Positions 26,301-34,194 of a stretch of DNA of 64,000 bases are shown piece by piece (the first letter of the stretch is position 1; every line of letters starts with the position of its first letter). The position numbers and the translations under genes were made by a program. Under the pieces are notes generated by a model. It was not told where the DNA came from, searched no databases, and saw nothing but the letters and a program-made list of their open reading frames with translations. Source of the DNA: Planctomycetota bacterium (GTDB lineage Bacteria; Planctomycetota; JAJSAM01); NCBI GenBank assembly GCA_024274785.1, contig JAJSAM010000024.1:91880-155879 (forward strand), read 5' to 3'.

Positions 26301-27254
26301 GGTCAACATGGAGAACCAGGCCGGGTCGAACGCCTCTCCCGTGAAGAGCGATCCCGGAAAACCGGCGACGAAGAGTGCGCTGCGCACTGCGAGGAGGACC
26401 ACCGCCAGAAGAGCCAGGCGTCGCCACGACCCGACCGCCCGCCCCGAAAAGCGCAGGGTCAGAAACACGATGGTGAGCAGGATCGCCCCCAGCACGACGC
26501 CCCGGACCTGCTGGCGCGTACGGTTCAGCCGGGCGAGCTCCGCTTCCACCGGATAGCCCCTGACCGCGATCTGCGCCAACGGCTTTCCCTCCCGGTTCAT
26601 GATGGTGGCGCCGAGCCAGGAGGGATCGTCATCGATCCGTCGGGGCCGTTGATCCGGATCGGAAATGTCGAGATCCCGGAGCTTGAACTGTTCTTTCAAC
26701 TCCTCCTTGAAGTCGGTGGCGCGGAGGTAGCGGTTGTGCAGCGGGTAGTTGATGTAGAAAGGCGAGAAGACCTGGACGCTGCCCACGGGGTTCGCCGCCG
26801 GGCCAACCCGCTCCCGGGCGTGGAGCACCCGGTAGATGCGGCTGCGGCGGATCCCGGAAGTGGCCGTGAGCTCCCGATCCCCGGGATCCGGAAAGGTCTT
26901 GCCCTCCCAGGCTACGACGCGGCCGGTGACGTCGGTGACCAGCACTCCGCTGATACTCGGGAGCCGCGAGACTTCCTGCAGTTTTCGGAACAGCTCACTT
27001 CGGGGGAGACGGCCTTTCGCCTCGAGCACGCCGGACTGGTGGATGTCATCGGCCAGGAGCCGGGCGGCCTGCCGGGTTCGCTCCTCGCGGTCGAGGAACT
27101 GCTCCGTCACTCCCGCCAGGCTGCGCTCGAGGTTTACCTGGTACGCATCATCGCTTCTGCCCTCGACCCGATCGGCGAGCAGGGCGAAGCCGCCCTCGGT
27201 TACTCCGAGCAGAACGAGGAACAGCAGGCCGATCTGGACCGGCCGGGGAATCAC
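23304..27254 (-). CDS. Giant multi-sensor histidine kinase (NtrY-like)
   Basis: A 1316-residue membrane kinase, about twice the usual NtrY length. In order: one helix (about 5-25), an extracytoplasmic cache-like region (about 30-260), a block of about seven or eight helices (about 260-510), a second extracytoplasmic region (about 520-780), two helices, a third extracytoplasmic region (about 840-980), one helix, HAMP, then the kinase core. The core has H-box His near 1096 (AHEIKNPLTPMRL), N-box NLATNAVQAM (about 1206), DTGIGIP (about 1247) and GGTGLGLA (about 1270). The GTG start at 27254 overlaps the TGA of the small secreted gene; the frame is open further but antisense-like. It is last in an operon whose first gene is its likely partner, an NtrC-type regulator. 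Confidence 0.88.
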   Translation of the reverse strand: MIPRPVQIGLLFLVLLGVTEGGFALLADRVEGRSDDAYQVNLERSLAGVTEQFLDREERTRQAARLLADDIHQSGVLEAKGRLPRSELFRKLQEVSRLPSISGVLVTDVTGRVVAWEGKTFPDPGDRELTATSGIRRSRIYRVLHARERVGPAANPVGSVQVFSPFYINYPLHNRYLRATDFKEELKEQFKLRDLDISDPDQRPRRIDDDPSWLGATIMNREGKPLAQIAVRGYPVEAELARLNRTRQQVRGVVLGAILLTIVFLTLRFSGRAVGSWRRLALLAVVLLAVRSALFVAGFPGSLFTGEAFDPAWFSMLTEVPGLDLGLLHSPGDFLITGLFTMLFAIAALKLLERKARALAPERPDLKRGLPLLIAGFAASTVSIQLWLELMHLLVFNSTVVFFQEHSLLPGTAGSLLLAGLFLVTLALLPMLAAFILIPVRLLAGSSPTRRRIFLLLTGPVWFLAIQGISGLQPTAVGIMAVALTGGSFLISGWNRLSPGIRFFILTVLATVLAFPPFLVETWRETRADVEEEARELFLHTRELNFENRLKADLEGMAEDPWLISLLKASLEDPPRELAFRLWARSPLSRLPQGCDLLIRDRTGEKSLSHFEIDMPPLDLVPGPLTGTSLESLVTWWHWVDLGDRRARFLVAQAPVFSEEGDFVAQLIVRLASESDARRPEILRPVEEDALGADRRELFYSEYDGDRLARTTNPDYPGVHRADREVTRAILAEKLPLFWFREKIGGGTWINLYRPRITEGRITGMMSVGFRSRDERGLLLSFFQFLLVNALAALVISAARALIPLRKLEIKFQHKLLLSYLIVSAVPVMLLAEVNRTFARESIEDGMQETLRRGVRIVRGELARRKITGRLAAAAESGRRIADIRQFVDDEDLKEIGSRLGLEVNLFVPGAGGAWGAPLVASSEPGLFATELFSDRLSGRAWLETILLGREFFASPETAGGYSYLVGYSPIRDDRGEAIGAISLPLIFGQDAVDRELARRYSLILALYLLILLVVVFIGMVLARRISSPIEELATATRQLSAGDLDYRIPRRSRDEFGYLVDSFNQMTEDLRTSREQIVAAERDAAWREMAKQIAHEIKNPLTPMRLSAQHILRAFRDRHEDFGDILARGVDTIIRQTESLTRIAGEFSAFARLPLTERRPTNLTALAREVAGLYTGLTAVTIVEELEDTPEVIADPEELKRVLVNLATNAVQAMEQGGGTMTIRTGVITARFEGASRELVEVSFGDTGIGIPEEDMARLFHPNFSTRTGGTGLGLAMCKAVVEGVGGSISVESRVGVGSVFTVRIPIGAEDAVKP

Positions 27255-27658
27255 GACTCCAGGATGCCCACGATCAAGAGGCTTCGACCCTCCTTGCGAA
27301 GGCTCACCTGGATCGTTTTCGAGGTGTTGGTCCCGTCGGCGACGACCTTGTACTTGAAGGTGAACCGTCCGACGAGCCCCTTCACGCTCTTCAAGCTGCA
27401 CGTGCCGGGCTTGATGCCCTTGAACCAGGTCGAGAGGAGAGATTTCGCCTGCGCCTTGCGGTAGGCCCCGTTCTTGATCCGGGAGAGCCGCAGGTCCACC
27501 TTCCCCGATTCCGGGAAGTGCCGCGAAATCGAACTCGCACTGCCGGCGGAGAAGCTCTTGCCGACGCCGCCGAGAAACGTCTTTATCGTGTCGTTCTCCG
27601 CCGCCGCCCCCGGTGAGAGCACGAAGACGAGGACGACGATCACCATCAGCCAACGCAT
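27251..27658 (-). CDS. Small secreted protein, DUF4783-like (NTF2-type fold)
   Basis: A 135-residue protein with a cleavable-looking signal peptide (MRWLMVIVVLVFVLSPGAAA). The mature part of about 115 residues matches the DUF4783 pattern: a helix with GGVGKSF, DLRLS, YRKAQAKSLLSTWF, then alternating beta strands ending in a long hydrophobic strand. This family is thought to adopt an NTF2-like fold and has no known role. It starts one base after the stop of the lipoprotein gene and overlaps the kinase gene by GTGA. Tight coupling suggests an envelope component of the signalling system. Confidence 0.75.
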   Translation of the reverse strand: MRWLMVIVVLVFVLSPGAAAENDTIKTFLGGVGKSFSAGSASSISRHFPESGKVDLRLSRIKNGAYRKAQAKSLLSTWFKGIKPGTCSLKSVKGLVGRFTFKYKVVADGTNTSKTIQVSLRKEGRSLLIVGILES

Positions 27659-27659
27659 A

Positions 27660-29573
27660 TCAGTCGGTCCCCAATCCTTCGATCCTCAATGAACGGATGC
27701 CGACGCCGTCGGTGGTGACCTCGACACCGAAAGCACCCAGAATACGGCGCGCCGCCGTGCCGCGCTCCAGAGTCAGCACATCGCCGGTCGTCAGGAGGAA
27801 TGCCGCATACCGATCGAGCGCGGCGGGTTCGTCGCCGTTCCTCATGAGAGTACGCCCTTCTTCGAGCAACGTCAGCCGTTTCCGGTCGATTCCGGAGAGG
27901 ACTCGCGCGGCCAGGCGTACGACCAGGTCGTCGAGCGCCAGCTCACCGAGTTCGACGTCATCCGGAATCTCGAGCGGGTCCGGGGCGAGACCGGCGGTGG
28001 GGAGGCCCTCGTGCGTCGAGTCCAAAACGGTGACGCGGATGGTCTCCGTGCCGGACGGGTTTTGTTCCTCTGTCTCGCGACCGGCCCGGCTGACGGCATA
28101 GAATGCGGTCGCCACGCCGGTCTTCGAGATGGTCCGCACCGTGTAGGGCACCTGCCCGATGATCTTGCGATCGAGGTAGTAGGGGATGCCGTCGGCGTTT
28201 CGCTCCGCGCTCCGGAGTTCTTCCCTGGCCGTCTCGACCGATCGTCTCGCCCGGGCCGCGCGCGATCGCCCGTTGGCGAGCATCCGGTAGTATGCCGCCT
28301 CGTTGTAGGGGCCGAATTGCCGCCGGCCGCTCCCGCCGACGATCGCCTGGTTCTCGAGCCGCTCGAGCTCGTAGAGTTCCCGCTGGACCGGTTCGAAGGT
28401 GCTTTCGCGGTCGTCGAGTCGCCGCCTTGCTTCGGCCACCCGGCGATTGGCACGCTCGTGCTCCGGATTGACCTCCTGCTCCGTGCGGACGACGTATTCG
28501 TGCACGCGGTTTTCGATCCGGGGATTCGGGGACGTGATGTCGAGCGCCTTCACCGATCCGTAGATCGCCAGGTCGACCTTCCCCGAGGAAACCGTGAACT
28601 CCGTGAAGGGGTGCTCGAGGGCGGCCACCAGGCTTCGCTGGAATCGCAGCGGATCGACCCGCCCTCCGGTCTCATCGCTGAACTCCGAGACCTTGACGCG
28701 CCAGGTCAGCGCCGGCGCGGCGGAGAGGTCCATCCGTTCCACGGCGACCCGGGCGTCGTGATTGCCCGGATCAGCAGCGAGCGCGGCCTTTGCGAGCAGC
28801 AGCGCCGTGGCGTGCCGGCCGGCCCCGGTTTCGGCGGTCGCCAGATCGAGGAAGTGCCTGCGGACCGCGTAACGCCACGGACGGGAGCGCTCCTCGAAGG
28901 CGGGATCATCGCCGAGGTCGCGCCGGCCCCGGCTGATGGTGAGCAGGGCCTCGCCGTGGTTTCCGCGGCGCCAGGCCCGTTCCGCAGTCGAGATCACGGA
29001 TTCGATCCGGCCGAGACGTTCCGTGGCGCGGGCCGTCTCCACCTGTTGCTCCGCGGCCGCCTCGGATTGCCGGAGCATGGTCTCGTAGTCCGGCGAAACC
29101 CGCCCCTTGCCGCCGAGGGGTTCGAGAATCCCGTGCGCCTCCCGGGCGCGACCCTGGGAGAGCAGCATCCCGGCCTGCCTGAGGTCCCGCTTCACCCGGT
29201 TCTCTTCCCGCGAGATCCGGTCGCGCTCCTGCGAAATGCGCTCGTCTCCCGGGGCGAACTCGTTCGCGGCGCGCAGCTCCATGAGGGCCCCGGCGAAGTC
29301 GCCCTGGTACTCCGCGGCGCGGGCCCGCTCGAGCCGGCCGTCCACCGCGCGCCGGAGCGCCAGTTCCGCTTCCTGTTTCGTCAGGTAGTCGAACGTTCCG
29401 CTCCGTCCGGCCACGTTGTAGAGGACATGCGCCCGCTCATACTCTCCACGGCCGAGCGCCTTCCGCGCTTCGGCGAGCGTGTCTCCCGAGGAGACGCAGG
29501 CAGAGAGCCAGAACAGGCAGAGCAGGGCTGCCGGGAGGTGGAGCCGCCTTCTTTGCCGGAGGCTGGTCGTCAT
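27660..29573 (-). CDS. Large lipoprotein with TPR-like and coiled-coil regions
   Basis: A 637-residue protein. Its N-terminal signal ends in WLSAC, with Cys26 as the lipid attachment site. Residues about 30-300 are helical and TPR-like (EARKALGRGEYERAHVLY, EYQGDFAGALMELRAANEFAPGD). A beta-rich middle (about 310-400) and a charged coiled coil (about 400-500) follow, then a C-terminal globular part. No enzyme motif is recognised. ATG 29573 overlaps the TGA of the regulator gene (ATGA); it lies between the regulator and the kinase in one operon, which suggests a sensory or assembly accessory anchored in the outer membrane or inner-membrane periplasmic face. Confidence 0.75.
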   Translation of the reverse strand: MTTSLRQRRRLHLPAALLCLFWLSACVSSGDTLAEARKALGRGEYERAHVLYNVAGRSGTFDYLTKQEAELALRRAVDGRLERARAAEYQGDFAGALMELRAANEFAPGDERISQERDRISREENRVKRDLRQAGMLLSQGRAREAHGILEPLGGKGRVSPDYETMLRQSEAAAEQQVETARATERLGRIESVISTAERAWRRGNHGEALLTISRGRRDLGDDPAFEERSRPWRYAVRRHFLDLATAETGAGRHATALLLAKAALAADPGNHDARVAVERMDLSAAPALTWRVKVSEFSDETGGRVDPLRFQRSLVAALEHPFTEFTVSSGKVDLAIYGSVKALDITSPNPRIENRVHEYVVRTEQEVNPEHERANRRVAEARRRLDDRESTFEPVQRELYELERLENQAIVGGSGRRQFGPYNEAAYYRMLANGRSRAARARRSVETAREELRSAERNADGIPYYLDRKIIGQVPYTVRTISKTGVATAFYAVSRAGRETEEQNPSGTETIRVTVLDSTHEGLPTAGLAPDPLEIPDDVELGELALDDLVVRLAARVLSGIDRKRLTLLEEGRTLMRNGDEPAALDRYAAFLLTTGDVLTLERGTAARRILGAFGVEVTTDGVGIRSLRIEGLGTD

Positions 29574-30916
29574 TTCAGTGAGTATTTCTCGATCTTCTTG
29601 TAGAGGTGCGATCGCTGCATGCCGAGCCGTTCGGCGGTGCGCTTGATGTTCCATTCATTCTCGATCAATCTGGTCTCGAGGAAGAGCCGTTCGCTCTCGA
29701 ACTTGAACTCTTCGAACGTCCTGCACTCGTTGATGGGGTCGCCTGCCCGCCGGGGTTTCTTTGCGAGGTGCTCCGCCAGCACTCCCTCGTCGATCTCCTC
29801 GCCCGGCGCGAGGATGGCGACCCGCTCCATGAGATTCCGGAGCTGGCGGACATTCCCGGGCCAGGTCTGTTTGGCGAGGAAGACCTCGCCATCGGACGAA
29901 AGCACCCGATTGTCGAGGTCGTTGGCCCGCATTGCCAGCAGGAGGAAGTGCCGCGCGAGCAGGGGAATGTCCTCGCGGCGCTCGGCCAGGCTGGGCACGC
30001 GGATTGGAACCACGTTCAGCCGGTAGAAGAGGTCCTCCCGGAACTCCCCGGCCTCCACGGCCGCCTGGAGATCCTTGTTCGTCGCGGCGAGTACGCGGAC
30101 GTCGATGCGCAGCAGCTGTTCGCCGCCGACGCGCTCCACCGCGGACTCCTCCAGCACCCGGAGGACCTTGGACTGGGCGGTCATGTCCATGTCGCCGATC
30201 TCGTCGAGGAGGATCGTACCCCCGTCGGCCTGCTCGAACTTCCCGCGCCGCTGCCCGACCGCTCCGGTGAACGATCCCCGCTCATGGCCGAAGAGCTCGC
30301 TCTCGATCAGGTCGCGGGGGATGGCCGCGCAGTTGACCTCCACGAACCGGTTCCGCCAGCGCGGCGAACGGTCGTGGATGTTGCGAGCGACGAGTTCCTT
30401 TCCGGTTCCGTTTTCGCCGGTGATGAGCACCCGGGCCTGGGTCGGGGCGACCTTGTCGATCGTCGCGTGGATCTTTTCGACGGCCTTGCTCTCCCCGAGG
30501 ATCCGGTACTTCTCGGAGACCTTTCCGCGGAGGTCCTGGTTCTCCCGGCGAAGGGCGCTGACGTTTGCCGCGTTCTTCAGGACGAGCAGCAGGTGGTCCT
30601 CGTCCGGCGGCTTCACCAGGAAATCGAACGCTCCGAGTTTGGTCGCGGCGACCGCCGTCTCGATCGTGCCGTGGCCGGAGATCATGATCACCTCCACTTC
30701 GGGGTGGTTCTCCTTGATCCGGGTCAGCACTTCGATACCGTCGAGCCCCGGCATCTTCACGTCGAGCAGGACGAGGTCCGCGCCCGGATCCTCGAGTTGC
30801 TGAAGGGCCGATCCCCCGTTCTCCGCGAGCAGCGTCTCGTACTTCTCGTAGCGGAGGATCATGTCAAGAGTTCGGCGGATGTCCGCGTCATCATCGACGA
30901 TGAGGACTCGATGCAT
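29570..30916 (-). CDS. Sigma-54-dependent response regulator, NtrC/NtrX type
   Basis: A 448-residue regulator with three domains. The receiver (1-120) has DDD and a phospho-accepting Asp in LLDVKMPG. The AAA+ sigma-54 activator domain (about 140-375) has Walker A GENGTGKE, the sigma-54 contact loop GSFTGA and Walker B GGTILLDEIGD. A Fis-type helix-turn-helix sits at the C terminus (RTAERLGMQRSHLYKKI). ATG 30916 is chosen because GGAGAGGA lies seven bases upstream and the receiver starts at once; the frame is open 25 codons further. It heads the four-gene operon ending in the giant kinase, its likely partner. Confidence 0.93.
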   Translation of the reverse strand: MHRVLIVDDDADIRRTLDMILRYEKYETLLAENGGSALQQLEDPGADLVLLDVKMPGLDGIEVLTRIKENHPEVEVIMISGHGTIETAVAATKLGAFDFLVKPPDEDHLLLVLKNAANVSALRRENQDLRGKVSEKYRILGESKAVEKIHATIDKVAPTQARVLITGENGTGKELVARNIHDRSPRWRNRFVEVNCAAIPRDLIESELFGHERGSFTGAVGQRRGKFEQADGGTILLDEIGDMDMTAQSKVLRVLEESAVERVGGEQLLRIDVRVLAATNKDLQAAVEAGEFREDLFYRLNVVPIRVPSLAERREDIPLLARHFLLLAMRANDLDNRVLSSDGEVFLAKQTWPGNVRQLRNLMERVAILAPGEEIDEGVLAEHLAKKPRRAGDPINECRTFEEFKFESERLFLETRLIENEWNIKRTAERLGMQRSHLYKKIEKYSLK

Positions 30917-31047
30917 GAAGGTGTCCTCTCCGGTAGTCTTCCCCGTGTCCTGCATTCTATCGACGGTCGGGATCATCTTCAACCTCTCCAAGGCGTTTGG
31001 TCAGAAAGGTTTACGTATTCAACCCGAAGCTGATCGAGTCGGGTCGG

Positions 31048-31053
31048 TACAAT
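31048..31053 (+). promoter_or_regulatory. Candidate -10 box (TACAAT) of the ECF sigma operon
   Basis: TACAAT stands about 75 bases before the sigma-factor ATG in the 211 bp region shared with the divergent regulator gene. No good -35 lies at 16-18 bases, so a different sigma factor, perhaps the encoded one, may act here. Confidence 0.3.
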
Positions 31054-31127
31054 ATGGGGCGGTCTGGCGGGGTTCTTCGTAACAAAGGGCGTGCCGCCGC
31101 CGTTTCGAAGGTGGAGCGGGAGTACGG

Positions 31128-31727
31128 ATGCAGGAATCGGACGAGATCCTGATGGCGCGGGTCGCGAAAGGCAACGAGGTCGCCTTCCGGGAGATCGTCA
31201 ATCGATACGAGGCGAAAGCCCGCCGATACTGCTACCGCATCTTCCGGGACTCCCAGGTCGCCGAAGATGCGGCGCAGGAGGTTTTTCTGAAGCTCTACCG
31301 CCATGCGGAGAAGTACCAGCCCACCGGGCCGTTCTCCACGTGGTTCTACCGCGTGCTGGGCAACCTCTGTTTCGACCGGCTCCGGTTCGAGAAGCGGCGC
31401 GCTTCGGTCCTCGGGAACACGATGGACAGCCACACCATGGACGGTCGGGAGGACTCCGGCGGTCCATCCGGAAACGGCCGATTCGTGAACCCGGAGCAGG
31501 CGCTGGTGCAGAAGGAGGAGCGTCTCGCGGTCCGCATCGCGGTCCGGGGATTGCCGGAAAACCTCCGGCGTGCCGTGACGCTCCGCGAATTCGAGGGGCT
31601 CAAGTACCGCGAGATCGCGGAGGTGATGGAAGTCAGCCTGAACGAAGTCAAGGTGCTGATCCACCGAGGCCGGAAGCAACTGGCGAAGCGGCTCAGGACG
31701 GTGTTGTGTCTGGAGAATCGGCCATGA
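31128..31727 (+). CDS. ECF-type RNA polymerase sigma factor
   Basis: A 199-residue sigma-70-family protein with region 2 (FREIVNRYEAKARRYCYRIF, DAAQEVFLKLYR, FSTWFYRVLGNLCFDRLR), a Ser/Gly-rich linker and region 4 (LPENLRRAVTLREFEGLKYREIAEVM, LNEVKVLIHRGRKQL). It lacks regions 1 and 3, as ECF sigmas do. GGGAG precedes the ATG. Its stop overlaps the start of the next gene (ATGA), a membrane anti-sigma, which should hold it inactive until an envelope signal arrives. It is divergent from the NtrC-type regulator operon. Confidence 0.93.
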   Translation: MQESDEILMARVAKGNEVAFREIVNRYEAKARRYCYRIFRDSQVAEDAAQEVFLKLYRHAEKYQPTGPFSTWFYRVLGNLCFDRLRFEKRRASVLGNTMDSHTMDGREDSGGPSGNGRFVNPEQALVQKEERLAVRIAVRGLPENLRRAVTLREFEGLKYREIAEVMEVSLNEVKVLIHRGRKQLAKRLRTVLCLENRP

Positions 31728-33607
31728 AGTGCGATGTGCACGAAGCGGACCTCTCCGCTCTCCTCGATGGGGAACTGCCGGCGCTCGATGAGCGTCGCGT
31801 CCGGGATCATCTCGCGATCTGTCGCGAGTGCCGGACGGAGTACCGGGAACTCGGGAAGATCTCCGCCGCGATGCGTGAGATCGAGGCCGCCGCGGAGCCG
31901 GCCCGGTCGAAGGCGTTTGTCGATCGGGTGGTCCGTGGCGCCGCCGTCCGTCCCCGTCGTCCCGCGGCCCGCGCGCGGCGCATCCTTCGATTCCCGTCAC
32001 CGCTGATCGCCGCCGCCGTGCTCCTCTTCATGGTCGGCATGTCCCTGGCTGTCCTCACCCGGACTCTCGCTCCGATGACCGTCGATGGTCGTCCGCCGGC
32101 GGCCGACGGTTCGGCCGCCGCCGTCGTGGCCCGGTCCGAAGCGATCCGGGCCGCAGCCGCGGCGCTCGACGCTCACAATCCGGTTTCGTTTGATCCGATC
32201 ACCCTGGCCGATCTCGGCGATCCCGGCCCGGAATTGCCCGATCCGGCCCTGTTCCGGCGAACATCGGATCCGCTCACCGGCACGGACCTGTACCGCAGTC
32301 TGGGCCTGGCGCGGGCGGGTGGGCGCTGGCTCTCCGAAAAGGCCTATCGGCGCATGGTGGATCACCGGGCGCAGGAGGAACTGCTGGCTCATTCCGCGGC
32401 GTTGAAGGCGGCGAAGCCGGAGGTGCCGACCGTGGCCCGCGGGAACCCGGTGAGTACCTGGGTCGGATCCCTCACGCCCGGCGTGGCGGTCACGCACGCT
32501 TCCCTCACCCTGGTGCCCCTGCTCGATGGAGACGGGGAGACCGGCGTGGCGCTCGCGGACGTGACCGAGGCCCTCGACGGCGGCTTTCTCACGATCCGCG
32601 AGGATCGTTCCTCGGCCAGTCTCGCCGCGGAGAACAGCGACGAAGCCCGCCACGTCTTCATCCCCGCCGGCACCGTGCTGGTCGGTGGTTACCAGGACCG
32701 GATCATTACCCGCGATGTGCTGTTGCCCCCGAAGACGCGTGCCCGGCTTCCGGTGATGTGCGGTGAGGAAGGTCGCAGCGTGGGCGAGAGCCCCTTTTTC
32801 AAGCAGAGTCCCGGGCTCGCGCCGCCGGACATCCGCGCCATCCTCGTTTCCTCGCGCCGCCAGGACGAGGTCTGGGAGCGGATTCGGGTCAACCTCGAGG
32901 AACTGGGAGCGCGGAGCCGGACGCTGGCGCTCCGGACGGTGTTCGAGCGAGGGCGGGGCGCCCGGAAGATGGGTGACTATTCCGGAGCGCTCGCGGCGGT
33001 GATCAAAGATCCGCGGTCGGTCGGCGTGCTCGCTTTTCACGACGGTGAGTTCCTGGCCGGAGATGTGTTCAGCAGCCACGAGTTGCTGGCCGTCATGGCC
33101 GATCGGTTGACGATCGCCTACGCCCTCGACTCGCTGCGGCGGGATGGTGGGACCGCGCCGGTGGCGACGGGACTCGGGAAGCCGGGTGAGATCATCGCCG
33201 CGGTGACCAGAGCGTCCTATCTCCGCACTCCCGGCGCTGTGGGCGGACAGGAGACCGAGTTCTCCGGGGGCATTTCCGGATCGGCGCTGATCCCGGTGGC
33301 CGACGCCATGCCGCTCCACGTGGCGCTTTTCCCGGAGAAGCCGGAAGATGACCGGGGCGACCACTCCGGCCAGGAGACTCGCGAGGAGGTTACGCCGCCG
33401 CCGGCCCCTCCGCCGTCGGGGGGAAACACCACCGAGCCGCCGGCCGGGGAAGCCGGGCGTCGCATCGACAAGCGCCGCGCCGAGCGGCGCGCCGCCGGAA
33501 ACCAGCCGCGCGAACTTCCCCCCCCGAAGCGCCCGCGCCACCGGCCCCCCGGCCGTGACCCGCGCCGGGAACCCGGTGTCGACCGCCGCATTCCGGACCC
33601 CCGCTGA
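31724..33607 (+). CDS. Anti-sigma factor fused to an ARPP-1-like extracytoplasmic domain
   Basis: A 627-residue protein. The N terminus is a zinc anti-sigma domain (HLAICRECRTEY, an HxxxCxxC motif, about residues 27-39). One membrane helix follows (about 90-112, LIAAAVLLFMVGMSLAVL). Residues about 235-500 resemble the ARPP-1 domain: FIPAGTVLVGGYQDR, ITRDVLLPPKTRARLPV, CGEEGRS and QDEVWERI follow that family's pattern. The last about 80 residues are Pro/Arg-rich and low-complexity. The topology places ARPP-1 outside the cytoplasm, so it may be the signal-receiving part. It overlaps the ECF sigma gene by ATGA. Confidence 0.75.
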   Translation: MKCDVHEADLSALLDGELPALDERRVRDHLAICRECRTEYRELGKISAAMREIEAAAEPARSKAFVDRVVRGAAVRPRRPAARARRILRFPSPLIAAAVLLFMVGMSLAVLTRTLAPMTVDGRPPAADGSAAAVVARSEAIRAAAAALDAHNPVSFDPITLADLGDPGPELPDPALFRRTSDPLTGTDLYRSLGLARAGGRWLSEKAYRRMVDHRAQEELLAHSAALKAAKPEVPTVARGNPVSTWVGSLTPGVAVTHASLTLVPLLDGDGETGVALADVTEALDGGFLTIREDRSSASLAAENSDEARHVFIPAGTVLVGGYQDRIITRDVLLPPKTRARLPVMCGEEGRSVGESPFFKQSPGLAPPDIRAILVSSRRQDEVWERIRVNLEELGARSRTLALRTVFERGRGARKMGDYSGALAAVIKDPRSVGVLAFHDGEFLAGDVFSSHELLAVMADRLTIAYALDSLRRDGGTAPVATGLGKPGEIIAAVTRASYLRTPGAVGGQETEFSGGISGSALIPVADAMPLHVALFPEKPEDDRGDHSGQETREEVTPPPAPPPSGGNTTEPPAGEAGRRIDKRRAERRAAGNQPRELPPPKRPRHRPPGRDPRREPGVDRRIPDPR

Positions 33608-33618
33608 GGTTCGTGGGT

Positions 33619-33624
33619 TATCAT
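33619..33624 (+). promoter_or_regulatory. Candidate -10 box (TATCAT) of the CYTH gene
   Basis: TATCAT ends six bases before the ATG at 33631. Transcription would start at or next to the ATG, and there is no Shine-Dalgarno, so a leaderless mRNA is possible. No clear -35 is seen. Confidence 0.3.
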
Positions 33625-33630
33625 GAGCCC

Positions 33631-34170
33631 ATGGAGGAAACCGACCAGAGGCGGGCGAACGTCGAGTTGAAGGCACGTTGCCGCGACCGTGAGGCCGTGC
33701 GCGAGGCGCTTTTGCGGCTCGATGCGGAGGACTGCGGAGTCGAACACCAGGTCGACACGTATTTCTCCATGGGCTCCTACCGGATGAAACTCCGCGAGTC
33801 TTCCCGGGGAGAGCATCGGTTGATCTGGTACACCCGCCCCGACACCACCGATTCGCGCAAGTCCACCTATCGCCTGATGCCCGTTCTCGATCCCGGCGCC
33901 AAGAGGCGGATCCTCTCCCTCGCGATGGGGGTGAAGCAGGTGGTCACGAAGGACCGCCACCTCTTCCTCGTCGGCCCGACCCGGATCCACCTCGACAGTG
34001 TGGACGAACTGGGGAGCTACCTGGAAATCGAGGTCGTGCTCGGGGACGCCGTGACCGAGGCAAAAGGACATCGGATCGTGGCGGATCTCCGCCGGAAGCT
34101 GCATGTCCGCGACGAGGACCTGGTGTCCCGCAGCTACGCGGACCTGGTGGGAGATGCGCTGCCGGCCTGA
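33631..34170 (+). CDS. CYTH domain protein (class IV adenylate cyclase / thiamine-triphosphatase-like)
   Basis: A 179-residue protein filling one CYTH tunnel fold. It shows the N-terminal ANVELKARC motif (the ELK part of ExExK), DTYFSMGSYRMKLRES, KSTYR, and DSVDELGSYLEIEVVL near the middle-end. CYTH enzymes act on triphosphate groups with divalent metal; members include adenylate cyclases and inorganic or thiamine triphosphatases, and the sequence does not tell which. ATG 33631 is chosen over GTG 33613. It follows the anti-sigma gene by 23 bases and is convergent with the next gene. Confidence 0.85.
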   Translation: MEETDQRRANVELKARCRDREAVREALLRLDAEDCGVEHQVDTYFSMGSYRMKLRESSRGEHRLIWYTRPDTTDSRKSTYRLMPVLDPGAKRRILSLAMGVKQVVTKDRHLFLVGPTRIHLDSVDELGSYLEIEVVLGDAVTEAKGHRIVADLRRKLHVRDEDLVSRSYADLVGDALPA

Positions 34171-34194
34171 CGGTGCGCCGGCCGGATCGCCCTT

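Noticed and set aside
27255..27653. Continuation of the giant kinase reading frame upstream of 27254
   Set aside because: The residues are Arg/Gly/Glu-rich and antisense-like in composition, and the region is fully occupied by the DUF4783-like gene in another frame; the GTG at 27254 gives a normal membrane N terminus and a GTGA overlap.
31091..31723. Plus-strand frame running into the anti-sigma gene from upstream
   Set aside because: It overlaps the ECF sigma gene in another frame and has no similarity; the ATG at 31724 overlaps the sigma stop and starts a proper zinc anti-sigma domain.
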